From M3007 sp964621185 (lineage in GTDB: Bacteria; Bacteroidota; Bacteroidia; Chitinophagales; Saprospiraceae), in assembly GCA_964621185.1 (NCBI GenBank), contig CAZULM010000001.1, positions 232,247 to 296,246 on the forward strand: a stretch of DNA of 64,000 bases, given 5' to 3'. The translations under genes and the position numbers were made by a program. Below the pieces are notes generated by a model. The model worked only from the letters and a program-made list of their open reading frames with translations. It was not told the origin of the DNA and ran no database searches. Of this stretch, positions 24,733 to 31,938 are shown in pieces; within the stretch, counting starts at the first letter, position 1; each line of letters opens with the position of its first letter.

Positions 24733-26145
24733 ATGGCACTTTCCCAGTTTCAGAAAACCTTGGCCCTGCGCATCGCAGCGCCGTGGCAAATAAGCGTTCA
24801 AAACGGTATCACATCTGCCAGGATGCCGGGGAAAGTAATTGCCCTGCCTGTGAAGCGCCCGGCACTTGCTGCCGTATTACAGGGGCTAGAATTTGAAGGC
24901 AAAACGATTGCGACAATCGAATCAGAACTTCAAAATGTTGATGCAGAAAGCCTGGGCGCGTTTAAAGAATGTTTCGATTTTTTGATGCAGAACCTGTTGC
25001 TGGGCTGGGAATGGCCCGTCAATGGAAACGCCGCCGCCATAATCATCCCTTTGTCTCCCGAATTTTGTTTGGAGGAAATAGATGCCGAAATTTTCAGGGA
25101 CTATGTTTTTTCGCGTTTTGCGCTGCTGCGCCGCGATGAAGGCGCCTGGGTTTTGGAGTCGCCCTTGTTATGCTGCAGCCTGCAAGTCCTGGATCCAGGT
25201 ATCTTGTTATTGCTGCATGCCTTTTCCAGGCCGCTGAGCGGGGAAAAGGCTTTGGGGACAATACAGCAACCTTCAGGCATCGTGTTGCAATGGATGAAAA
25301 TGTTGGTGACAATCGGCTTTTTAGAACCTGTCTTGATGGAAAATGAAGCCAATAAGCCAGAAAGGGAAGCATTGCAATACTGGGAGTTTCACGACTTGTA
25401 TTTTCACAGCCGCACAAGGCTGGGACGGCACAACAATGCGGTTGGGCGCTCCCTGCGTTTCTCCCAGCCGCCCCCGCCACCATATAAGCCCTATAGCCAC
25501 GAGGGGAAAATATTTCTCCCCAAACCGGATGTCAAATCGTTGAAACAAAAAGAAATCACCCTTTACGAAGCCATGGAGCTTCGAAAATCCAACAAGAAGC
25601 ATGGGCTTCCAGCCATCAATTTTAAAGAACTGGGTGAGTTTTTTTTCAGGGTAGCCCGCATAAAGGGCATGTACCCAAAAGATGAATACGTCATTGCACA
25701 AAGGCCGTACCCAAATGCCGGGGGAAGTAATGAAATTGAGTTGTATGTCCTGATAAAAGCCTGCGTTGGGCTTCCGGAAGGATTCTACTGGTATGAACCC
25801 GTCGAACATGCTTTGGTTCAGGTGCAACAAAAATCCGCAGAGACGGAGGCTTTATATCTATCGACCAATTATAACAACAAAGCTGATTTTGCGCCCCAGG
25901 TTATTGTTTTTTTGGCATCCCGCTTTGCCAGAAATAGCTGGAAATACCAAACGCTGAGTTACGCAAACACCCTCAAACACGTAGGGGTACTGTTTCAAAG
26001 CATGTACCTGGTAGCAACGGCAATGGGCCTGGCGCCCAATGGCTGGAGCATCGGAAATTCCGACCTGTTCAACAAAGTGTCTGGCACTAACTATTATGAA
26101 GAGACTTCTGTAGGCGAATTTTTATTGGGAGCACCCGGCACATAA
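24733..26145 (+). CDS. SagB-type nitroreductase-fold dehydrogenase
   Basis: This encodes 470 residues. Residues ~220-470 match the SagB/McbC-type FMN oxidoreductase: EFHDLYFHSRTRLG at the domain start, TLYEAMELRKSNKK, the flavin-loop segment AQRPYPNAGGSNEIELYVLI, GLPEGFYWYEP, and the C-terminal GVLFQSMYLVATAMGLAPNG. The first ~215 residues form an extra domain that may bind the precursor's leader. In azole-forming RiPP pathways this enzyme oxidises azolines made by a YcaO cyclodehydratase, but no YcaO is present here, so the substrate may differ. It is convergent with, and overlaps by 52 bases, the minus-strand gene that follows. Confidence 0.85.
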   Translation: MALSQFQKTLALRIAAPWQISVQNGITSARMPGKVIALPVKRPALAAVLQGLEFEGKTIATIESELQNVDAESLGAFKECFDFLMQNLLLGWEWPVNGNAAAIIIPLSPEFCLEEIDAEIFRDYVFSRFALLRRDEGAWVLESPLLCCSLQVLDPGILLLLHAFSRPLSGEKALGTIQQPSGIVLQWMKMLVTIGFLEPVLMENEANKPEREALQYWEFHDLYFHSRTRLGRHNNAVGRSLRFSQPPPPPYKPYSHEGKIFLPKPDVKSLKQKEITLYEAMELRKSNKKHGLPAINFKELGEFFFRVARIKGMYPKDEYVIAQRPYPNAGGSNEIELYVLIKACVGLPEGFYWYEPVEHALVQVQQKSAETEALYLSTNYNNKADFAPQVIVFLASRFARNSWKYQTLSYANTLKHVGVLFQSMYLVATAMGLAPNGWSIGNSDLFNKVSGTNYYEETSVGEFLLGAPGT

Positions 26146-27515
26146 AGGTGCTGGGTCAGTTGTTGCAAATAGGCGCCCAATTTCAGCGAAACGTCAATCC
26201 TGCTAATGTTTCCAGCGCGATAATCCTCGGCAATTTGAAAACAAAGCCGCATAAACTTGGATTTCCGCAATGGGTTGGGGTAACCCCAAATACAGCCAAC
26301 TTCGCCGCTCGCACGGAAGGGTATGGCCAATTGGGGATCAGGATGCACAAAACCGACATCGTCTGGATGTAAAATGGTATCTCCGAGGAATAAATGCCCG
26401 TTGTGCATGGAGACATACACTGCGCTACAGCACTGATCGATGATTTCATAGTGCGTAAAATCGACCAATGTCGTTTTAGGGGGATTTTTGTCCAAGTTGC
26501 GCGTAAGCTGTACGTTGGTTCCTTGTATAGAGACAGGTTTTTCAGCAATGGGGAATTTCCTTCTGATAAACTGCTCTGCATCGGCAGTAAACTGCCCAAT
26601 CTCACGCCTGAATTTATTGACAAAATACAATTGCCCCCCCGATTCCCACAAAGTGTAGGTCGTGCCGGCACAAGTTGAGGTGATGCCGTATTTGCGCAAC
26701 AACAATTCTATCTCCATCATATACTTTTCTTCCAGGGGGCCGGCCGGGAATGCACCCGCCGACCACTGCCTTACATGAGCGCGGCGCACCAGCAGCCCCG
26801 CATGCCGCTGGCCGCCATCTCCATCAATGATGTCGAAGCCCAAGTCGATCGCCCCATAGTTTGGCAAGGTATCGAACATGCCTCCCGCATGCCGGAAAGC
26901 CCGTTCGATGATCTGCTGCATGAGGATTTCGGCAAACGCGCTGCCCAGTTCAAAGAGGCCGTTGCTGTGGTCGTCTGCCGAGGGCGTTTTATCGGGCGCC
27001 ACGCCAACGCCTTTTACATCAAGGAGGCCGGAGCCTGGCGGTGTTTGTCCCAAAGCGCGTGCATTTTCTTCCAAGGAAAACACCATTGCCCGACCATAAT
27101 CGGGCGGGCGGAAAGCCAGTGTTTTTTCTTCGCCTAATGGAATTTCGGTATTGACCACCGTTTGCGCAGCCTGGGCCGTAGAAACGAAAGCGGTGTTTTC
27201 CACCAGCCAGGTGTCAATAATGCGGCGGATCTCGGCCTCCTGATCCATAGCGGGCAGGTTTTTCAAGCCAGGGAACTGGGTTGTCAACGCCGTTTTGCGC
27301 AGGAAGGGAAAATCGTGCTGTATCAGGCCGTAATTGACAAGGACGGCTTTGGCCCCTTTTACCCGCACCGCTTGTTCGCTGCGCGTTTCTTCGCGGTCAA
27401 TTTCAGCGACTTGCTTTAAGATGGGCCTCTTTGGCTTTTTCACCAACCATTCGAATGGTTTTGACATGGTTGGCGGGGCAAGGTCGTAGTCTGGGCCGGA
27501 TTTAATATCATTCAT
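26094..27515 (-). CDS. Unassigned enzyme with SelO/pseudokinase-like core motif
   Basis: This encodes 473 residues, soluble, with no signal peptide. I do not recognise a named family with confidence. Residues ~164-250 read LLDVKGVGVAP...DDHSNG...GSAFAEILMQ, then RRAHVRQ. This resembles the KGxGxxPxSRxxDGxxxLxxSxxE stretch of SelO-type pseudokinases (protein AMPylases), with K168 as candidate ATP-binding Lys, D181/D182 and E196 following, and R245/R249 later. It lacks YcaO ATP-site motifs. It is the only minus-strand gene in the biosynthetic run and has its own upstream repeat element (27516-27622). A role in activating or modifying Ser/Thr of the peptide is inference. Confidence 0.45.
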   Translation of the reverse strand: MNDIKSGPDYDLAPPTMSKPFEWLVKKPKRPILKQVAEIDREETRSEQAVRVKGAKAVLVNYGLIQHDFPFLRKTALTTQFPGLKNLPAMDQEAEIRRIIDTWLVENTAFVSTAQAAQTVVNTEIPLGEEKTLAFRPPDYGRAMVFSLEENARALGQTPPGSGLLDVKGVGVAPDKTPSADDHSNGLFELGSAFAEILMQQIIERAFRHAGGMFDTLPNYGAIDLGFDIIDGDGGQRHAGLLVRRAHVRQWSAGAFPAGPLEEKYMMEIELLLRKYGITSTCAGTTYTLWESGGQLYFVNKFRREIGQFTADAEQFIRRKFPIAEKPVSIQGTNVQLTRNLDKNPPKTTLVDFTHYEIIDQCCSAVYVSMHNGHLFLGDTILHPDDVGFVHPDPQLAIPFRASGEVGCIWGYPNPLRKSKFMRLCFQIAEDYRAGNISRIDVSLKLGAYLQQLTQHLYVPGAPNKNSPTEVSS

Positions 27516-27622
27516 TTTATACTATGATTCGCCTGATTTTTGCGATTGAGTATGATTGATTCAACTGATGTTCAATTGATTACAAAGATCGGCATGCACA
27601 AAACCAAGCGGCGTGGTGTATA
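27516..27622 (-). repeat. Dispersed ~107-bp element, copy A (leader/promoter of the SelO-like gene)
   Basis: This sequence recurs in inverted orientation at 37043-37149 with few mismatches. Shared stretches include TTTATACTATGATTCGCCTG, GAGTATGATTGATTCAACTG and GCATGCACAAAACCAAGCGG. The similarity stops one base before the ATG of the minus-strand gene ending its leader here. Read on the minus strand it includes CTTTG and TTTTG boxes, so it is probably a duplicated promoter and 5' leader. Confidence 0.75.
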
Positions 27623-27827
27623 GGTGTCAGCTTACCGTCGATTAGTTGTTTGGAATGAGGGCAACAAGTTACAGATTTCCAGCAAATGATATTGACAAAA
27701 AAAACAAAATAAGTGCATATAAACAAGGCTTGTCCTTTATATTTGTCGGTAAATACCTGGGCGAATTTTATCGGATAAACTTCGACTCAAAGCCTCGGAA
27801 TGCAGCTCGGAAGCGCCGCAATTGTTT

Positions 27828-28523
27828 ATGGAAAACAGTAAGGAATTGTTCAATAATGGAGGCACCTGTTTCTTATCTCCGCACCCAGACGACACGGTGA
27901 TGTCGGGCCTTTTTGTTATCAAGGACCATGTATTGCCAAAGCCTTATTTCCTGTTCACCATTTTTGGCGATTCAGATTCTGCGCCTTATGTCAACAGGGC
28001 ACTTTATCCAAATGAGCCAGCCAGCGTTGTCCGGTATAACGAGGATTTGGCTTTCTCCAAGGAACTGGGCATGGAATACCTTGCCTTGATGGAGCCTTGC
28101 TGCAAAAAAAAACTGGGCCATGTGATCTTTGACCCTTTACAGCCATTGGAGGAAGCCCTCGTAGGTGCGCTCCTGGATAAAATTTACAACACCATCAAGG
28201 TTTTGGACATACAAAACATCGTCGTTCAAAACCCTTTTGGGGAAAAGCAACATTATGACCACAGGGTGGTGAAGGCCGTTGGCGAAAAACTCGCTGCGCG
28301 ACATGGCTATAAGGTTTTCTTGTTGGATGATATCCCATATTCCAGGACAGTTTTAACCGATAGCCATTCCCTGATTTACGAAAAAACGATCATGGGAAAA
28401 TCGCTGGAATACAAACATGCCATAATGAATATTTATGAATGCCAAATGATGGACACCTTTCATAATTTTATCGATGCCAACAATATTGAAAGGCTTTTTA
28501 TGGACAAAACAAACGAAATATAA
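27828..28523 (+). CDS. PIG-L (GlcNAc-PI de-N-acetylase/BshB-like) family deacetylase
   Basis: This encodes 231 residues. ATG 27828 is used, since a TTG at 27822 adds only two residues. The zinc motif SPHPDD (H19, D21, D22) opens the Rossmann-like fold, and the distal metal His occurs in KQHYDHRVV. Members of this family remove an N-acetyl group from GlcNAc-containing conjugates (mycothiol, bacillithiol, glycopeptide antibiotics). It is followed at 2 bases by the TauD-type oxygenase, and a GT4 glycosyltransferase lies in the same run. Together they suggest GlcNAc transfer followed by deacetylation of a pathway product. Confidence 0.88.
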   Translation: MENSKELFNNGGTCFLSPHPDDTVMSGLFVIKDHVLPKPYFLFTIFGDSDSAPYVNRALYPNEPASVVRYNEDLAFSKELGMEYLALMEPCCKKKLGHVIFDPLQPLEEALVGALLDKIYNTIKVLDIQNIVVQNPFGEKQHYDHRVVKAVGEKLAARHGYKVFLLDDIPYSRTVLTDSHSLIYEKTIMGKSLEYKHAIMNIYECQMMDTFHNFIDANNIERLFMDKTNEI

Positions 28524-28525
28524 GC

Positions 28526-29425
28526 ATGGAAAAGCTACCAAATGCTTCCATTATTGCCATCCCGCCTGAGGATGCAGATATGCTGTTAAAAGCTGCCGAA
28601 AGGCAACCAGTTCGGGACGACCTAGCCTATTACGACCCGGAGGTTCTGTTATCCCTTTACCGGGGGGTACGGAACGAGCATCCGGCAACCTTCGACAAAG
28701 TCATAGCGGCTATTCGAGCAGGGGTCAGCGAAGCGCCTTATTGTGTCATTGTTCGCGGACTGAAATTTGACGAAGAGAAGCGGCTCTATTTATCCATAGC
28801 AAGGGGCTTGGGTGATTTTGTTGTCCCCCCCCATAAGGAACCCCGGACACGTTTTGTGCACCAAATCAGCCCTACGACGGATATGTTGGCCAAGGGCCTG
28901 GTCCAAGCCGAGCTGCTGCATACCGATGGCGCCGATCATCCGGAGCCACCTGGCTTTATTACCATGCTGTGCCATCGGCCCGATCCAATGGGCGGTGGGC
29001 GCTCCAGGTTGATCACGCACGAGGCTGTCCGGCAGGAGATTGCAGAAAGCATGGGCTATCCCGCATTGCTCCAAACAGAAGCAGAGGCAGTGCCCTGGCA
29101 AATGGCCGAACACTTAGGCAGCGGTGTGCATTGGCGCCCCATCCTTCCCGACCAACAGGTGCGGTGGCGGCGCTATACCATAGATGCCGCGGGAAAACAG
29201 CTGGAAAGCCCCTTGTCGGAGGGCACGGTGAAACACCTTGATGCCTTGGGCGACGCCATCGAAAACTCCCCGCGCATCATCGAGTTTTTGCTCGAACAGG
29301 GAGATTTTATGGTGGCTGACAATTTACGGACGCTGCATGGCAGGACCGCGCTTTCAAACCACCCCCGTGCCGGGGAGCGCTTGATGTTCCGGAATTGGAT
29401 ACGTTCCTTTGAGCAGCCTGTTTAA
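28526..29425 (+). CDS. TauD/TfdA-type Fe(II)/2-oxoglutarate-dependent oxygenase
   Basis: This encodes 299 residues of the clavaminate-synthase-like superfamily. The iron ligands are visible: HTD at 132-134 (ELLHTDGADHPEPPG) and the distal His271 in NLRTLHGRTAL, followed by an Arg-rich stretch (AGERLMFR) for 2-oxoglutarate binding. Such enzymes hydroxylate, desaturate or halogenate small molecules and peptide-bound residues; the HTD motif argues against a halogenase. It starts 2 bases after the PIG-L gene, implying cotranscription. The substrate is unknown, though in context a residue of the peptide or the conjugated sugar is plausible. Confidence 0.9.
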   Translation: MEKLPNASIIAIPPEDADMLLKAAERQPVRDDLAYYDPEVLLSLYRGVRNEHPATFDKVIAAIRAGVSEAPYCVIVRGLKFDEEKRLYLSIARGLGDFVVPPHKEPRTRFVHQISPTTDMLAKGLVQAELLHTDGADHPEPPGFITMLCHRPDPMGGGRSRLITHEAVRQEIAESMGYPALLQTEAEAVPWQMAEHLGSGVHWRPILPDQQVRWRRYTIDAAGKQLESPLSEGTVKHLDALGDAIENSPRIIEFLLEQGDFMVADNLRTLHGRTALSNHPRAGERLMFRNWIRSFEQPV

Positions 29426-29455
29426 ATCACCTTCGACAACACCAAGAAAATAATT

Positions 29456-30106
29456 ATGGGGCCTCCCAGTCATTGCAACGTTTGCCAGCTTTGCGCCAAA
29501 CCAGACCAGTTCCCGGGCAGTATAAACTGTGGGAAGAAGATAGCCGACAAGTTTAATTCGGGGTACTGGCACAATGGGCTTTCATGGCTTGTATTGGTAG
29601 AAGGACGGGTTTTGACCAACTCAAGCATCACGGCAGCCGGATTGGAATGGAAAAGGGCGAGGAGGGCTAATAAGGGCACAACGGTATTGCTGGTGAAAGG
29701 TTATTCCCAGGAGCACGAAGCCGTGTTGCTGGAGTGGAACCAAGACATTTCGGGTTTTCAGCGCCAGGAAAACCACCTTGAGCTCTTTGTTTCCTATATC
29801 ACCAGCCATCCATTCTCGCAAATTGTAGAATACAGGGTCGATGGGGCGCTTATTGGCTTTAACTGGGTGATCAAGATCGGCAATTTGGTGGTGCATCAAT
29901 TGTTCCCCTGGAGAAAGAAGCGGTACCCAAAACTCAACCTTGGGAAGTTTTCATACCAAACGATGCTGGAGATTTGGCCAGAAAGCTATCATTTTTTGGG
30001 CCTTGACACGGAATTGAAAAAAAAATTGGGTGGCTGGGCCTACCATGCGATTTCCCTGCAACACAAAGATGCCTGTATTGTGCCACAGGCCCATATCTAT
30101 TCATAG
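29456..30106 (+). CDS. GNAT-fold protein resembling the C-terminal half of arginyl-tRNA-protein transferases
   Basis: This encodes 216 residues. The N-terminus has a Cys cluster (HCNVCQLC plus a later Cys at INCGKK), which could bind metal. Residues ~125-185 (VEYRVDGALIGF ... YPKLNLGKFSYQTMLEI ... YHFLGL) follow the pattern of the ATE C-terminal GNAT domain (eYRldGkLig...LSLGtfsil...YlYLGY). ATE enzymes transfer an amino acid from aminoacyl-tRNA to a protein N-terminus. The resemblance is by eye and partial, as the protein is shorter than ATE, so an ordinary acyltransferase is possible. It lies 30 bases after the oxygenase and 11 before the glycosyltransferase. Confidence 0.45.
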   Translation: MGPPSHCNVCQLCAKPDQFPGSINCGKKIADKFNSGYWHNGLSWLVLVEGRVLTNSSITAAGLEWKRARRANKGTTVLLVKGYSQEHEAVLLEWNQDISGFQRQENHLELFVSYITSHPFSQIVEYRVDGALIGFNWVIKIGNLVVHQLFPWRKKRYPKLNLGKFSYQTMLEIWPESYHFLGLDTELKKKLGGWAYHAISLQHKDACIVPQAHIYS

Positions 30107-30117
30107 CGACCTCGGTT

Positions 30118-31062
30118 ATGCGCATTTATATTTCAAGCAATCATCAGTATCCTGCACGGATCGGTGGGCTTTCTGGCTGCATCGTCCTGGATTTAATGGC
30201 CAAGGGCCTTGCAGAGCTCGGCCATGATGTGTTTTACCACCTGAAAAATGATTTGCGCGAGCCCCTTCCTTCGGGTATCCGGGCAATTGATGCGCCGATG
30301 GCCGACGCAGATGTTTACCACATGCAGGACACCCTGATTTTCGGGCCGGTGAACAACACCCAAAAGCCCTGGATCCGCACCCATCACGGGCCCTCCGACA
30401 TGGCGGCGTACAAATATAAGATCGCGGATTCCGTACTGGAACATTCAGTCTTTGTTTCACGTTCACAGGCCAGTTTTTTCGGCAGCGAGCGCTTTGTATA
30501 TCATGGAATTGACCCTTCAGAGTTTTTCTACGAAGAAAGCAAGTCCGATTATTTCCTTTTCCTTGTTGGCGGGCTGGAAAGGGCCGAGGCCAAAGGATTG
30601 AACACGGCCTTGATGTTGGTGCAAAAGCTGGGCATAAAGCTCGTGGTGGCCGGCTCGAGCAAAGACGAAGGCCTTCAGGAGCAATTTTCCAAGATGTGCC
30701 GGGCGCAGGGGGTTGAATTCGTCGGGGAAATATACGGACAAAGGAAAGCCGAGCTGTTCGCCGGGGCCAGGGCACTGCTCTTCCCTTCCCAGCTACAAGA
30801 ATCGTTTGGCTTAGTAGCAGTAGAGGCATTGATGTCGGGCACCCCGGTTATTTGCAGCGACAACGGCGCCTGTTCCGAAGTAGTTTCCCCGGAAGTGGGT
30901 TTTTTGTGCCGAAACAATGATGAGTACATTTCAGCGGTAGAAAATATTCAAAAAATATCCCCACAGCAATGCCGCGAAAGGGCCATGAACAATTTCCATT
31001 ACCTGAAAATGGCCTCCGGATACGTGAAAGAGTATGAAAAGATAGCCTTAACACTTGCCTAA
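30118..31062 (+). CDS. GT4-family glycosyltransferase
   Basis: This encodes 314 residues of GT-B fold. The N-terminal acceptor domain starts GGLSGCIVLDLMAKGLAELG. The C-terminal donor domain includes YGQRKAELFAGARALLFPS and the E-x7-E motif ESFGLVAVE followed by ALMSGTPVICSDNG, typical of GT4 retaining transferases. It is shorter than BshA (~380 residues). Within this run it probably attaches a sugar, perhaps GlcNAc, to the product, for which the PIG-L protein would be the deacetylase. It is followed at 6 bases by the FMN reductase gene. Confidence 0.92.
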   Translation: MRIYISSNHQYPARIGGLSGCIVLDLMAKGLAELGHDVFYHLKNDLREPLPSGIRAIDAPMADADVYHMQDTLIFGPVNNTQKPWIRTHHGPSDMAAYKYKIADSVLEHSVFVSRSQASFFGSERFVYHGIDPSEFFYEESKSDYFLFLVGGLERAEAKGLNTALMLVQKLGIKLVVAGSSKDEGLQEQFSKMCRAQGVEFVGEIYGQRKAELFAGARALLFPSQLQESFGLVAVEALMSGTPVICSDNGACSEVVSPEVGFLCRNNDEYISAVENIQKISPQQCRERAMNNFHYLKMASGYVKEYEKIALTLA

Positions 31063-31068
31063 ACCACC

Positions 31069-31641
31069 ATGTTCAACATACCCATCCTCCACGGAACCCG
31101 CCGCACAGGCAACCTCAGCAGCCGCGTCGCACAATACGCGCTGCGGCGGCTGAACGCGATGGATGCCATCGAATCCTCCCTGCTCGACCTGACGACCTAC
31201 GACTTCCCCGTACTGGAAGAGCGCACCACCAGCACGACGGTTCTAACCCCGCTCATGGCGGAGTTCTTCGACAAGCTCGCCACCGCTGATGCCTTGCTTA
31301 TTGTAAGCCCGGAATACAAGAACGGGATGCCTGGCGCTTTGAAAAACGCGCTCGACTATTTGCCGCCCAGGCATCTCAGCCATAAGCCTGTGGGGATCAT
31401 TACCGTCAGCTCCGGCCCATTTGGCGGCCTCGATTGCCTGGCGCAACTCCGGCTTGCTTGTATCTCCCTGGCAGCAGTGGTCGTGCCAGAGCGTTTCCCG
31501 GTTTCTTTCGTGCAAGACAGCTTTGATGCCGAAGGCAAGCCCATCGAAAAAGCAAAAATGGATGAACGTTTTGATAGATTGTGGAAAGAACTGCTTTGGC
31601 TCACAGAAGCCACTGCCGCGCGGCAGCGGAAACCGGGCTGA
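31069..31641 (+). CDS. NADPH-dependent FMN reductase-type flavoprotein
   Basis: This encodes 190 residues of flavodoxin fold. The flavin phosphate loop is LHGTRRTGNLSSRVAQ near the N-terminus, and the family signature is SPEYKNGMPGALKNALDYL (residues ~80-98). It reduces FMN (or quinones) with NAD(P)H. It ends the biosynthetic run and may supply reduced flavin to the DszC-like oxygenase encoded at 21492-22754, although general redox roles are possible. Confidence 0.9.
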   Translation: MFNIPILHGTRRTGNLSSRVAQYALRRLNAMDAIESSLLDLTTYDFPVLEERTTSTTVLTPLMAEFFDKLATADALLIVSPEYKNGMPGALKNALDYLPPRHLSHKPVGIITVSSGPFGGLDCLAQLRLACISLAAVVVPERFPVSFVQDSFDAEGKPIEKAKMDERFDRLWKELLWLTEATAARQRKPG

Positions 31642-31741
31642 CCTAATCTTGCTTTTATTGGAGCGGATCGAATTGGGAAAAACATGCGTCATCCCCAATT
31701 TTGGAAGGCATTTTAAACACCGAATAACGTGGTATCATTTG

Positions 31742-31899
31742 TAGGGCAAAATTGTAAAAACCTATTCGTCAGACCGCGAAAAGCGGTCGGACGATGGCCC
31801 TCGGCCCGACCACTTTTCGTAGTCTGACCAATAAGTATAAACAAATACTGCACTATTCCACGATTTTTTCCTTTCCGAAAATTCGGGATGACTCATATT
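31742..31899 (+). repeat. Direct repeat copy 1, upstream of the CotH adhesin gene
   Basis: This ~158-bp segment recurs in direct orientation at 37254-37412. It contains an imperfect hairpin (TCAGACCGCGAAAAGCGGTC and a diverged partner) and the block CCAATAAGTATAAACAAATA, and ends near GACTCATATT just before the adhesin's coding start. It is probably the adhesin's upstream region, with the twin left by gene duplication. The rest of the 31642-31741 gap holds nothing recognised. Confidence 0.8.
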
Positions 31900-31938
31900 T
31901 CGCTACCTTTCGACCCTCCTGCAAATAAAATTACAAAG

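Noticed and set aside
26094..27515. YcaO cyclodehydratase assignment for the gene beside SagB
   Set aside because: YcaO would be expected there, but the ATP-site Glu/Arg motifs and the Pro-rich C-terminus of RiPP YcaO proteins are absent. The SelO-like segment fits better.
27828..31062. Complete bacillithiol pathway
   Set aside because: PIG-L and GT4 families are present, but no BshC-like cysteine ligase is seen and the GT4 is short. The pair fits better as tailoring enzymes.
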